From assembly GCF_000523515.1 (NCBI RefSeq), contig NZ_AWRU01000009.1, positions 169,285 to 214,033 on the forward strand: DNA of 44,749 nucleotides, read 5' to 3'. The notes under the pieces were generated by a model. It did not search any database. It was given only the letters and a program-made list of their open reading frames with translations, and was not told the DNA's origin. Positions within the stretch are counted from its first letter, which is position 1, and every line of letters starts with the position of its first letter. Of the stretch, positions 1 through 8,465 are shown piece by piece. This DNA comes from Pedobacter sp. V48 (GTDB taxonomy: Bacteria > Bacteroidota > Bacteroidia > Sphingobacteriales > Sphingobacteriaceae). The position numbers and the translations under genes are program-made.

Positions 1-6
1 TTAAAA

Positions 7-315
7 ATGAACAACATTAAAAAAGCGGCACTGGGTGTGTTAATAGGAGGTTTTGCATTTGGCTTCAGTGCATTCACAACAATTAAAAGGACTAATATAG
101 TGCTATATTATAAAACGGACATGACGTATCCTCTGCCTAGTGATCCAAGAGGTTATTTTTATTATTCAGGTGATAGATGTGAGTCTTCTGGCTCAATGTG
201 TTCTGCACAGTGGGAAATAGGATCTAATTCTAAACCTGTTTTTGATGGAACACCTTTGCCAGAGTTAGGTAAGTTTTTCATATCCGGTTCTGCTACAACG
301 GGCCATTTTGAATAA
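7..315 (+). CDS. Small secreted protein with a two-cysteine motif, DUF6520-like
   Basis: A 102-residue protein of unknown function. Residues 1-24 form a clear export signal (two lysines, then a Gly/Ala/Phe-rich stretch ending in SAFT). The mature part is polar and contains one close cysteine pair, CESSGSMC, near residues 58-65. This layout resembles the small secreted proteins grouped as DUF6520 that are common in Pedobacter and relatives, usually in several copies per genome; the match is from memory and is tentative. The ATG lies only six bases from the window edge, so its promoter and any upstream partner are not visible. It converges on the susD gene, with a hairpin between them. Confidence 0.6.
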   Translation: MNNIKKAALGVLIGGFAFGFSAFTTIKRTNIVLYYKTDMTYPLPSDPRGYFYYSGDRCESSGSMCSAQWEIGSNSKPVFDGTPLPELGKFFISGSATTGHFE

Positions 316-321
316 TAAATA

Positions 322-352
322 AGTTAGGGGTGCTACCTGCCCCTGCTTAACT
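322..352. terminator. Hairpin between convergent genes
   Basis: AGGGG at 326-330 pairs with CCCCT at 340-344, and AGTT at 322-325 can pair with AACT at 349-352 across a four-base bulge. It lies between the stop of the small secreted protein and the stop of susD, so a bidirectional terminator is the likely role. There is no strong T tract. Confidence 0.35.
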
Positions 353-358
353 AATTTG

Positions 359-1732
359 TTATCTGTCATTTTGCTGTATTCCAGTTAGACTCAATTCATT
401 TTCATCAATAGGAAAAATATACCGTTTATCATTTGGAAGTAACCTATAAGTTTGATTATTTAATACTCTTGTAAGGGTAGTCGAAAATCTATTGTCTCTG
501 TTTAAGCGCCTCAGATCCTGCCATCTAAGTCCTCTGAATACTAATTCCTTTCTGCGCTCATTTACAATATAGTTTAATACCTGCTCTGCATTATTGGCGT
601 TAATATCTCTGTATTTGCGGTTATATCTGTTCCATAAAAGGTGGTTCAAGTCTGCTAGTGCAATAGCAATTTTGCCATCTCTGGCATTAGATTCTGCACG
701 GATCAAAAAAAGCTCATCAGTGGCTAAACCGCCAAACAAGTTTTTGTCACCATTGTAGCTGCCTTTATAAGTTTTGGTCCCATTAGGGTTATCTTTAAAG
801 AAAACTGTACGTCGATAATCTCCCTCTGCATAAGCATCAACTAGTGCAGGTTCAACAATTAACCTTGAAATATTGAAAATCCCGTAGGTAAAGGTACTTT
901 GGAATATCACCTCAGGATTGAATCTTTGGATAGGGTTGGCTGCATCAGGATTCAGCGTTGCATAGTCAATGAGATCTGACTGGATTTGTAGCGCCGAGTC
1001 GGCATATAAACCAGCCGGCTCATAATCTTCCATAGCCAAATAAGTCCTGGCCAATAATGCAAAAGCAGCCTGCCTGGATGGTCTTGTTTTAAACAATGGT
1101 GTAGTGCCCAATAAAGGGATAGCTGATTTTAGATCTTTAGTAATTTGATCGTAAGTCTGTTGAAGAGTGGAGCGCTTTAGTTGTATGTTCACATTGTAGT
1201 CGAGCCTCAAAGGTAATCCCTGTGCTGATTTTGCGGTAGTCTTTATATAGGCCTGGCAATATTCCTGGGCAAGGTTAAAAAAGTCGAAAGCACGAAAGAA
1301 TAAGGCACTGCCATGTATATTATTCCATTCATCTTGTCGAGCAGTAGGCGCTTTTATTTTTTCTATACCATCCAGAATAACATTAGAATTTAGGATTCGT
1401 CTGTAAGAATTTTCCCAATCTGTACTCGGTTCTGCACCATAAAAGTTAGCTGTGGGAGCCCAGATATAAGCTGATTTTTCCTGAACAGTGAAAAGCGATT
1501 GCCATGACGAGTAAAGGATGTAAAAATCGCCAGAGGCAATTTCAGCCAAACTACAGGCTTGTGCGCTATTAAAAGTCAGAGTGGAATTGTCTAATAAGGC
1601 CTGAAAATCTTCAAGGGTTTTTGGTACAACCATTGCTTGGTCGGGGTTAGCCTCCAGCCAGCCTTTCTTACAAGAAGAGAATGATACCATCAAAAGTATG
1701 GTGATAGATAGCACTATTTTATTTATTTTCAT
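359..1732 (-). CDS. SusD/RagB-family nutrient-binding outer-membrane lipoprotein
   Basis: A surface lipoprotein that caps a SusC-type TonB-dependent transporter and binds the incoming glycan or peptide. The N-terminus is a lipoprotein signal ending in SFSSC, where the cysteine would be lipidated. The body shows SusD hallmarks: an early ANPDQ segment, a helical TPR-like region (ALFFRAFDFFNLAQ) and a C-terminal NERRKELVFRGLRWQDLRRL block followed by FPID. At 457 residues it is on the short side for SusD. It starts 16 bases after the susC gene and is the last gene of the fecR-susC-susD operon. The substrate cannot be told; no glycoside hydrolase or peptidase gene lies next to it. Confidence 0.93.
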   Translation of the reverse strand: MKINKIVLSITILLMVSFSSCKKGWLEANPDQAMVVPKTLEDFQALLDNSTLTFNSAQACSLAEIASGDFYILYSSWQSLFTVQEKSAYIWAPTANFYGAEPSTDWENSYRRILNSNVILDGIEKIKAPTARQDEWNNIHGSALFFRAFDFFNLAQEYCQAYIKTTAKSAQGLPLRLDYNVNIQLKRSTLQQTYDQITKDLKSAIPLLGTTPLFKTRPSRQAAFALLARTYLAMEDYEPAGLYADSALQIQSDLIDYATLNPDAANPIQRFNPEVIFQSTFTYGIFNISRLIVEPALVDAYAEGDYRRTVFFKDNPNGTKTYKGSYNGDKNLFGGLATDELFLIRAESNARDGKIAIALADLNHLLWNRYNRKYRDINANNAEQVLNYIVNERRKELVFRGLRWQDLRRLNRDNRFSTTLTRVLNNQTYRLLPNDKRYIFPIDENELSLTGIQQNDR

Positions 1733-1748
1733 ATCGCTCTAAATTCAT

Positions 1749-4700
1749 TTAAAAATTAACCTTTAGCCCAATAGCAAAGCTTTTTGCAATTTGATTCGAA
1801 TATCGATCTCCTGTTGACGGGACAAGATCTGGATCCAATCTAAAATCATTTGCTTTCCAGATAATTCCAAGATTATTGACATAAAAATAAAGTTGTAATT
1901 GCTTTACAGGTATGTTTTTCCAGTTGCTTGGATCAAAGTCAAAACTAATGCTTACATCCTGTAACCGAATGTGATCACCCCGTGCTATTGTGGCCGATGA
2001 ACTACTATAAAATTTGTCTCGAGAACCATCTTCACCAAAACTTCCCATTGATGGAATATTGGTAGTGGCCTCATCTCCACTTTTCTGCCAGCGATTTTCA
2101 AAATCAGCACTCATGTATGAAATAGTGTTTGTGTTATACAGATTGTAATACTCTATTGTTGGTTTTCTGAAATAATAGCCAAACTTATAGCTGATGTTGA
2201 ATGCTAATGTGAATTTTTGAAAAGAAAAAACATTGTTTAAGCCTCCAAAAACAGTAGGCATTGCCCGGCCATTATACTCAATGTCTTCTATTGTGCTGTT
2301 AAGGATGGTTTTGTAGTCTTTACTAACCTGGCCATTTACATAGCCTCTGGGATCGCCATTTAACGGATCTAATCCCGCCCACTTGTAACTGTAAATTCCA
2401 TATACAGGTCTGTTTAATATCGGGATACTGCTGTAGGTTCCAACATAGTAGATACTGGCAGGCTGAACAGCATGATAATCTGTAACCCAGTCATGTACGG
2501 CTGAGAGTATAAAGCTTGTTGTCCAGCCCAGTTTTCCTTTTAAATTTTGTGAATTTAGGGAGATATCCAATCCTTTTGTTTTCAGTTTCGAGTAGTTTCC
2601 TCTTAAGACTTTGATACCGCTATTTGAAGCGAAAGCCTTGTCGCCCAGTATATCAGAGCCATTTTTGATATAATATTCCACTTTTCCACTAATTGCGGAA
2701 TTTCTCAGTCCAAACTCAATTCCAACATTCGCAATAGCTACCTTTTCCCATTTAAGTTCAGGATTACCAATATTGATAATGTTTGCGTAAGGCAGGCCGG
2801 TGTATGTAGCGCCTGAAATGCCGTACCTCAATGTAGTAATTCCTGTGTTTGATTTATCAAGATTACCATTATACCCGTATGACGCCCTGAATTTTAAAAC
2901 AGGCAACCAGCTTAACTTATAAAAATCTTCTCTGTCAACATTCCACAGTGCTCCGGCAGACCATAATGGAACATATTTTTGATTGGTTTTTATGCCAAAA
3001 TAATTGGAGCCATCAGCCCGTGCACTTGCTGATAGGGTATATCTGCCATCATAAGTGTAAGCTGCATTAATATATGAGGAGCGCATTCTATTTGTTCTTT
3101 TAAAAAAGCGATAGCTAGTTCCGATTTGTCCTGATCCTAAAGGGTTTAGGTTAAAATAACCTGTAGTGTCCACTGCTATTGATTTCCCTGAATTTGGATC
3201 ATACCCATATTTAGTTTGACTGTTCCGGTCTGATACAGATTCCGAAATTTCATAACCCATAATGGCTGAAATGGAATTTTTTTGCCACCGCTTCTCATAG
3301 TTTAACTGGGTTCGTAAGTTATTAGAAGAGGCTTTTCCATTATTTGTAGAAAGAACTCCCCCCAAAGGAATATTGTAACCACTAACTTTACCTGAAGTTA
3401 AAATAGAATATTGATTGATAAGGTTTCTGATGTGAAAGGTTTCGATACCGCTGTATTGTGAAGCCCTACTATCAAACTCCTGATATTGGTATTTTATAGT
3501 TGCGCTTAAGCCTGTAATGATAGTGTAGGTTAACCCTCCGTTTAATCGTAGGTTATTATCCTTTATGGTACGTAGCGATTTACCCAATTCGTTTAGGGGT
3601 ACATATGACCAATCTAAAAATCCTTTATCGAGTGCCTCTTTTCTAAAATCTGCATTGAAATCATGATCGAGGACAGTATTCCGACCATTTACATCTCTAA
3701 ATTGATAATAAGGGGTAGTATGAAATGATATTTCGCTTAAGGTGCTATCTATGTTTGAAGTTAATTTTGAATAATACACGCCTAGTTCCAGCTCAAGGTT
3801 TTTAACAGGACGAAGGGTATTTTGGCTATTTATAGTGATCCTGCGGTTATTATTAGCGATCAGGGTCGCATCAGTTTTGTCGTATCCGGCAGAGAAATAA
3901 TGATTTGTTTTTGCTGTTCCTCCACTTAATGACATAGCATATTGCTGCGAAACAGCCTTCCTGTAAAAATATTTTATTTCATCGTTTCTCAGGTCTTTAC
4001 TTCTTAGAACATTTAACTGCCTTGTGGTTTCATCGGCAGATTGACCCATCCGTTGTTTATTTAGGATTTGTACAACAGGAGAAACTGCGATATAGTTGTG
4101 CGGGTCAGCTAATATTTTATCATATTTTCCATGGTCGAATAAAAAAGTTTCTACATCAATATAATCAGAGGAGGATAAATAGTTTGGATTATAAGAAAGA
4201 TTGGGCTTGCCGGCAATGGTAACATTTGAATTTACAGATACGCTTAAGGGCTGTTTGTTTTTACCTCTTTTGGTAGTAATTACAATCACCCCATTTCCTG
4301 CCCTAACACCCCATATAGATGCAGCTGCGGCATCTTTTAAAACTGTAATTGTGTCGATATCGTTTGGGTTGATGAAATTGAAGTCTCCATCAAAAGGAAA
4401 GTTATCCAAAATGATCAGGGGTTGATCGTTTGCAAAAATGGTGCTCCGGCCGCGAACCGACAAATCAAGGGCACCAGAATTGGCTCTAACTGTATTCCTA
4501 TTAAATAATAGACCACTGGTAATGCCCTCTAGTCTCGATAATACATCAGGGCTTACCTTGCGTGCAAATTGCATACTATCTACCAATGCAAAACTTCCTG
4601 TGGCACGTTGTTTTGGTATTTTTTGATAACCTGTACTTACTACTTCTACTTCCTTTAGCAGATCGTTATTTAAAGATAAGCTAACCTTTTCCATTTTGGC

Positions 4701-5186
4701 TAAAGCCTTTATTTCCTTGTTTTGACAGCCCACGTAAGAAATAATCAGTGTGGCTCCGGTATCTACTCGCTTTAGTAAGTATTGGCCCTTAGCATCGGTA
4801 ACAGTTATTTTGTTTTCTCCTTTAACACTGACACTTGCACCTTCCAGTAATTGATTCTGCTCATTTATTACTATACCATGTACATCAATAATCGGAGAGG
4901 AATTTATGATGATCATTTTTTTTGAAATGATGTAAGTAAGCGGGAGGCCTGATAAAATACGGTTCATGACCTGGGGCAAACTTACATTTTGAAAATCTGC
5001 ATCGATCCGTTGATCTACGTTTAGTTTTTGCTCATTCCAGATTACCTGATAGTCAGTCTGCCTGGTTATTTCTTTAAAGACTTGAACAAGAGTGATTTTT
5101 TTCTTTACGAAATTCAGCTTTTGAGCCGTTACTGATGTGCTGAGCAAGCACAGTATTGATAGTATGAATACTGAATTTAACTTCAT
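1749..5186 (-). CDS. SusC/RagA-family TonB-linked outer-membrane transporter with STN domain
   Basis: A 1145-residue TonB-dependent transporter that imports a ligand delivered by its SusD partner. In order: signal peptide (about 1-21), STN domain (about 24-95, the module that contacts a FecR anti-sigma factor), carboxypeptidase-regulatory-like beta-sandwich (about 97-170), plug domain (about 185-310, with a TVLKDAAAASIWG segment typical of SusC proteins), then a long beta-barrel ending in an aromatic residue (KVNF). The start codon overlaps the fecR stop as TAATG, so translation is coupled to the anti-sigma gene. The STN domain implies transmembrane signalling through FecR to an ECF sigma factor, but no sigma gene is adjacent. 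Confidence 0.95.
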   Translation of the reverse strand: MKLNSVFILSILCLLSTSVTAQKLNFVKKKITLVQVFKEITRQTDYQVIWNEQKLNVDQRIDADFQNVSLPQVMNRILSGLPLTYIISKKMIIINSSPIIDVHGIVINEQNQLLEGASVSVKGENKITVTDAKGQYLLKRVDTGATLIISYVGCQNKEIKALAKMEKVSLSLNNDLLKEVEVVSTGYQKIPKQRATGSFALVDSMQFARKVSPDVLSRLEGITSGLLFNRNTVRANSGALDLSVRGRSTIFANDQPLIILDNFPFDGDFNFINPNDIDTITVLKDAAAASIWGVRAGNGVIVITTKRGKNKQPLSVSVNSNVTIAGKPNLSYNPNYLSSSDYIDVETFLFDHGKYDKILADPHNYIAVSPVVQILNKQRMGQSADETTRQLNVLRSKDLRNDEIKYFYRKAVSQQYAMSLSGGTAKTNHYFSAGYDKTDATLIANNNRRITINSQNTLRPVKNLELELGVYYSKLTSNIDSTLSEISFHTTPYYQFRDVNGRNTVLDHDFNADFRKEALDKGFLDWSYVPLNELGKSLRTIKDNNLRLNGGLTYTIITGLSATIKYQYQEFDSRASQYSGIETFHIRNLINQYSILTSGKVSGYNIPLGGVLSTNNGKASSNNLRTQLNYEKRWQKNSISAIMGYEISESVSDRNSQTKYGYDPNSGKSIAVDTTGYFNLNPLGSGQIGTSYRFFKRTNRMRSSYINAAYTYDGRYTLSASARADGSNYFGIKTNQKYVPLWSAGALWNVDREDFYKLSWLPVLKFRASYGYNGNLDKSNTGITTLRYGISGATYTGLPYANIINIGNPELKWEKVAIANVGIEFGLRNSAISGKVEYYIKNGSDILGDKAFASNSGIKVLRGNYSKLKTKGLDISLNSQNLKGKLGWTTSFILSAVHDWVTDYHAVQPASIYYVGTYSSIPILNRPVYGIYSYKWAGLDPLNGDPRGYVNGQVSKDYKTILNSTIEDIEYNGRAMPTVFGGLNNVFSFQKFTLAFNISYKFGYYFRKPTIEYYNLYNTNTISYMSADFENRWQKSGDEATTNIPSMGSFGEDGSRDKFYSSSSATIARGDHIRLQDVSISFDFDPSNWKNIPVKQLQLYFYVNNLGIIWKANDFRLDPDLVPSTGDRYSNQIAKSFAIGLKVNF

Positions 5187-6460
5187 TATTGGGTTATAAT
5201 AATTTTTTTGCCTTGGATTTTAAAGTGTGCATCGCTGGCAAGTTCAAGCGTTGTTAGTATAACAGAAAACTGCTCGGATCTGGTAAATGAGCCTCCCAAA
5301 ATTTCTTTGCCTATCTGATTGTTTTGATACACGATTTCAATATCGTACCATCTGGCCACTTTACGCATGATACTTTCCAAAGACTCATTTCGGAATGCGA
5401 ATTTGCCATCTTTCCAGGCAATAGCACCACTGGTATCAACTTGGTTAATCTCTATAGGCTTGTTGTTGGTAAAAGTAGATTGCTGGCCGGGTTTGAGCAC
5501 TACGTCATCTCGAGTGTTCATGTCACCCTGACGTAGGTCAGGATCTCGCAACAGCTTGGCGGATTTGCTAGTGCGAGATCCTGAGATAAACTCAGCATGA
5601 CGAACGGCAACTGAGCCTTCTAAAAGCGTGGTCTTTATGATACCTTCATCGGCATAATTGCTAATGTTGAAATGGGTACCTAATACCTCTACCAGCTGTT
5701 CATTTGATACTACTATGAATGGATGGGTTTTATTTTTGGCTACCTCAAAATAAGCCTCACCACTTAATTCAATCTTACGCTGAGTTGTGCCTGCAAAACT
5801 TGATGGAAACTTTAAACTGGAAGCTGCATTTAGCCAAACCCTGGTGCCATCAGGTAGGGTGATTTGGTATTGCCCGCCCCGAGGCGTGGCAACTGTTATT
5901 TTTTCTGTGCTATTCAAGAGATCTCTCCTGTCGCCGAGATGACGGGGGCTGGTTTGAGAAGATGCCGAATTGTTAGAGATGACCGCAGTGTTATCGTTGT
6001 ACTTTAAACTTGAGCCATCAACTACTACACCGGTCTTTGCTTGGCTTAAGTGTATGGTTTTGCCATTGGCAAAAGTTAATGTTGCCTTGTTTGAGCCTGG
6101 AAGAATATCGTTTTTAGCAAGTGGAAGGTTAACGTTGTTCTGCAAAGGGCCATGATGTTTGCCCTGAGGACTGTTAAAAAACATCCACATTAACCCTAAA
6201 ATTGCAAAAGCTAGTACAGCTACGCGAATGAGTACATCTGATAATTTTTTGGGTCTACTGCTTTGTTCTCTAATCCTCATCAGCGCAGTTCCCAAATCAA
6301 AATTTAATTTATGGAAGTATATATTCTTTCCGTTATCCAGATGATTTAAAAAATCTGTGATTTCGTCTTTAGAAATGTCGGCAATAAAGCGATTACCTTC
6401 ATAAACGGGCAAAATATCTACATCATTTTCACGCATTATAGATAGCGCCTCAAAAACCAA
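5186..6460 (-). CDS. FecR-family anti-sigma factor with CBS-like N-terminus
   Basis: An inner-membrane anti-sigma/sigma-regulator. The transmembrane helix is near residues 75-95 (VLIRVAVLAFAILGLMWMFF). The periplasmic FecR domain (LPDGTRVWLNAASSLKFP, SGEAYFEV, VLGTHFNI) and a C-terminal DUF4974-like domain (ESLESIMRKVARWYDIEI, LGGSF) are well conserved. The first 45 residues do not look like the usual FecR cytoplasmic N-terminus. They resemble half of a CBS domain (EALSIMRENDVDILPVYEGN), and that similarity continues upstream of the listed TTG start with no in-frame stop until 6557. The first in-frame ATG is residue 9 (codon 6434-6436). Two internal segments (about residues 172-181 and 286-313) are encoded by palindromic repeat sequence. 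Expression and function as a sigma regulator are uncertain. Confidence 0.82.
   Translation of the reverse strand: MVFEALSIMRENDVDILPVYEGNRFIADISKDEITDFLNHLDNGKNIYFHKLNFDLGTALMRIREQSSRPKKLSDVLIRVAVLAFAILGLMWMFFNSPQGKHHGPLQNNVNLPLAKNDILPGSNKATLTFANGKTIHLSQAKTGVVVDGSSLKYNDNTAVISNNSASSQTSPRHLGDRRDLLNSTEKITVATPRGGQYQITLPDGTRVWLNAASSLKFPSSFAGTTQRKIELSGEAYFEVAKNKTHPFIVVSNEQLVEVLGTHFNISNYADEGIIKTTLLEGSVAVRHAEFISGSRTSKSAKLLRDPDLRQGDMNTRDDVVLKPGQQSTFTNNKPIEINQVDTSGAIAWKDGKFAFRNESLESIMRKVARWYDIEIVYQNNQIGKEILGGSFTRSEQFSVILTTLELASDAHFKIQGKKIIITQ
5522..5601. repeat. REP-like palindromic repeat embedded in fecR
   Basis: A left arm (5522-5550) and right arm (5572-5601) form an imperfect inverted repeat. The inner 13 bases, TCAGGATCTCGCA, pair perfectly with TGCGAGATCCTGA, and the outer GTCA pairs with TGAC. 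The loop is 21 bases. The sequence style (GTCATGCTGAG...CAGGATCT) matches short intergenic palindromes that I recall as abundant in Bacteroidota genomes. Here it lies inside the coding frame without breaking it, adding peptides such as HAEFISGS and LLRDPDLRQGDM to FecR. Confidence 0.7.
5917..5947. repeat. Fragment of a second palindromic repeat in fecR
   Basis: AGAGATCTCTCCTGTCGCCG followed by AGATGACGGG resembles one arm of another common Bacteroidota intergenic palindrome. A short related segment, AGAGATGACC, lies at 5975-5984. The region is in frame and encodes PRHLGDRRDLLNS, which is unlike FecR sequence on either side. Confidence 0.5.
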
Positions 6461-6556
6461 TTGTTTTGAATCTAGTTTAATAATATACAGTTTAGTTATC
6501 TCTATTTGTCTTATCCCATAAAGCTGATTGCCAACGGTAGTCGCTCTCTTTAGGGA
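6461..6556 (-). other. Open in-frame CBS-like extension upstream of the fecR start
   Basis: Read on the minus strand in the fecR frame, 32 sense codons lie between a TAA at 6557-6559 and the TTG at 6458-6460. They include IEITKLYIIKLDSKQ directly before the CBS-like segment, which would supply the first strand and helix of a CBS motif. No ATG, GTG or other TTG is present; only CTG or AUU-type codons occur. It is either an untranslated remnant or translated from a non-standard start. Confidence 0.5.
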
Positions 6557-6692
6557 TTAAAGAAACAAATAATAATTCAATTAAAACGTGAACATAAACT
6601 ACAGTATCTAAAGAATATCAAAAAATGTTATTTGACGACTAAATATTAAAGATATGCGAAATATCTATAGTTAGAAAAAATCTGATTGAAGG

Positions 6693-7577
6693 TTAGTTAT
6701 TTGTATTACTGTAATTATCAATAAACCATTTTAATGCAGGATTTCTATTGGTTTGTTTGTAAGCTACAACAACTTCGGTATTTACAGGAATATTTTCCAA
6801 CTCAATAAATGAAACTTCTAAATATCCATATTGTTTTTTGAGCGATAGGGGTAATATAGATACACCAAGTCCTGCTTCTACTAATTGTAATATAGAGTGG
6901 ACATTATTAGCTTCATGCGTAATATCGGGCGTAAATTGCATCCGTTTACAAATTTCAATTAATTTATTGTTATAGTGAGGTGCAAATTCTTTATTAAAAA
7001 AAATAAATGGGCTCTTTTTTAAAAAGTCGGCCAGGTCCTTAATTGTGCTGAACTTTTTTGCTGAAGAGGGAATAACAACTACAAAAGGATCAAAAAATAA
7101 GGTTTTAATAATTAATTTTTCGGAAAGAATAGGTGCCCTTAAAATACCTACATCTAATTTCCCTTGCTCCAATGCTTCAATTTGGGTTATTGTTGGCAGT
7201 TCAAATAAACCTGTTTTTATATACGGGAATTCTTCGCGCATTGCCTTTAAAATTTCTGCCAGATAGGATTGATAGACCGAACTTATATACCCGATTTTTA
7301 ATTCTCCGCTAAGGCTTAAATGGATTTGCCGAACTATATTTTTACTTTCTTCCAGTCTTGCAAAAATAGCATCCACTTCAGTTTTGAAATACTTTCCAGC
7401 ATCTGTTAAAGCAACGCGTTTGTTGTCGCGCGTAAATAACTGCACCTCTAATTCCTCTTCCAATTCTTTAATCTGACGACTTAATGGAGGCTGAGAAATA
7501 AAAAGTTTTGTCGCAGCTTTTGTAAAATGCAATTCTTCTGCAACAGTTTTAAAATATAAAAGATGTCTGAGTTCCAT
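6693..7577 (-). CDS. LysR-family transcriptional regulator
   Basis: A 294-residue LysR-type regulator. The N-terminal winged helix-turn-helix begins MELRHLLYFKTVAEELHFTK and has the usual recognition segment (KLFISQPPLSRQIKELEEEL). A type-2 periplasmic-binding-like effector domain follows from about residue 90. The ATG at 7577 is chosen over an upstream in-frame ATG at 7628 because MELRHL is the standard LysR beginning. It has a single cysteine in the effector domain (EICKRM), not the pair used by OxyR, and groups by eye with BenM/CatR-like regulators. It is divergent from a methyltransferase gene, with a T-N11-A palindrome between them, so it probably controls that gene and itself. Confidence 0.93.
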   Translation of the reverse strand: MELRHLLYFKTVAEELHFTKAATKLFISQPPLSRQIKELEEELEVQLFTRDNKRVALTDAGKYFKTEVDAIFARLEESKNIVRQIHLSLSGELKIGYISSVYQSYLAEILKAMREEFPYIKTGLFELPTITQIEALEQGKLDVGILRAPILSEKLIIKTLFFDPFVVVIPSSAKKFSTIKDLADFLKKSPFIFFNKEFAPHYNNKLIEICKRMQFTPDITHEANNVHSILQLVEAGLGVSILPLSLKKQYGYLEVSFIELENIPVNTEVVVAYKQTNRNPALKWFIDNYSNTNN

Positions 7578-7617
7578 ATTTATAATACCTATTGAGTATC
7601 GTGAATTGATAAAATTG

Positions 7618-7632
7618 ATATTTTTCAAATAT
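7618..7632. promoter_or_regulatory. Candidate LysR operator
   Basis: ATATTTTTCAAATAT is a 6-3-6 palindrome and fits the LysR T-N11-A rule (T7619, A7631). It lies in the 95-base gap between the divergent lysR and methyltransferase genes, 40 bases from each start. AT-rich palindromes arise easily by chance here. Confidence 0.3.
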
Positions 7633-7672
7633 GGTAAAAGGAGCTAGGTTTGACAAATGAAAAATTTAAGAT

Positions 7673-8395
7673 ATGAAAACAGAGTATTTAAAAAAGGCTA
7701 CGAACGACGAGATTAAGGAAAGGTTTGATAATGATGTTGAACGCTTTTCAAATCTTGAAGTGGGACAGCAAACAACCATTGATGCTCCACTTACCATGGA
7801 ATTATGTACAGAGGCAGCAAAATATATTAATCCAGATGCAAAAGAATTACTGGATATAGGTTGTGGTGCAGGTAATTATACCTTAAAAATGCTAAGCAAA
7901 ATCCCTGAATTGAATTGTACACTGAATGATTTGAGCATGCCAATGTTAGAACGGGCAAAAGAAAGGGTATCTGCAAAAACTAATGGTAAGGTAAATGTGA
8001 TACAAGATGATATGCGTAATCTTGATTTACCGGATAATCACTTTGATGTCGTATTGGCTGCCGCCACATTCCATCATTTACGTACTGATGCCGACTGGGA
8101 ACTTGTCTTTACTAAATTATACATTGCATTGAAACCAGGTGGTAGTATTTGGATTTCTGACTTAATTACCCATGACTCTGAATTGATAAATAAGCTTTTT
8201 CAGGATAATTATAGGGCATACCTTGAAACTTTGGGCGGACCTGAATATGCACAAAAAGTATTTGATTATATTGCTTACGAGGATACACCGCGTTCCTTAA
8301 GCTATCAGCTCGCTTTGTTAAGTAAAGTTGGGTTCAAAGAGATTGAAATACTGCATAAGAATTCTTATTTTGCAGCATTTGGAGCAATAAAGTAA
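7673..8395 (+). CDS. Class I SAM-dependent methyltransferase
   Basis: A 240-residue soluble methyltransferase. SAM motif I is LLDIGCGAGNYT (about residues 61-72). An acidic ribose-binding position follows in LNDLSMPMLERAKER, then motif II (DDMRNLDLPDNHFDVVLAA) and motif III (LKPGGSIWISDL). The overall form is close to small CmoA/UbiE-type enzymes, but the substrate cannot be assigned. It is divergent from the LysR gene and probably its target. The next gene, 70 bases downstream on the same strand, may be co-transcribed. Confidence 0.88.
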   Translation: MKTEYLKKATNDEIKERFDNDVERFSNLEVGQQTTIDAPLTMELCTEAAKYINPDAKELLDIGCGAGNYTLKMLSKIPELNCTLNDLSMPMLERAKERVSAKTNGKVNVIQDDMRNLDLPDNHFDVVLAAATFHHLRTDADWELVFTKLYIALKPGGSIWISDLITHDSELINKLFQDNYRAYLETLGGPEYAQKVFDYIAYEDTPRSLSYQLALLSKVGFKEIEILHKNSYFAAFGAIK

Positions 8396-8465
8396 GGTCA
8401 ATGAACAATAAATTTCTGGAATTCATTATTTATATCACTTCCGAAAGAAAAACGTTTGTTATTTT

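Noticed and set aside
4022..4626. Open frames of 60-75 codons on the plus strand opposite susC
   Set aside because: They lie entirely within the strongly conserved susC plug region on the other strand and show no recognisable protein pattern or own start context.
5186..6460. Treating fecR as a pseudogene because of its embedded repeats and lost N-terminus
   Set aside because: The frame is open throughout and the FecR and DUF4974 motifs remain intact, with stop/start coupling to susC. Function is doubtful but there is no direct evidence of inactivation.
6693..7577. The LysR regulator as the OxyR that would act on katG
   Set aside because: Its effector domain has only one cysteine and lacks the OxyR redox pair; it sits divergent from a methyltransferase instead.
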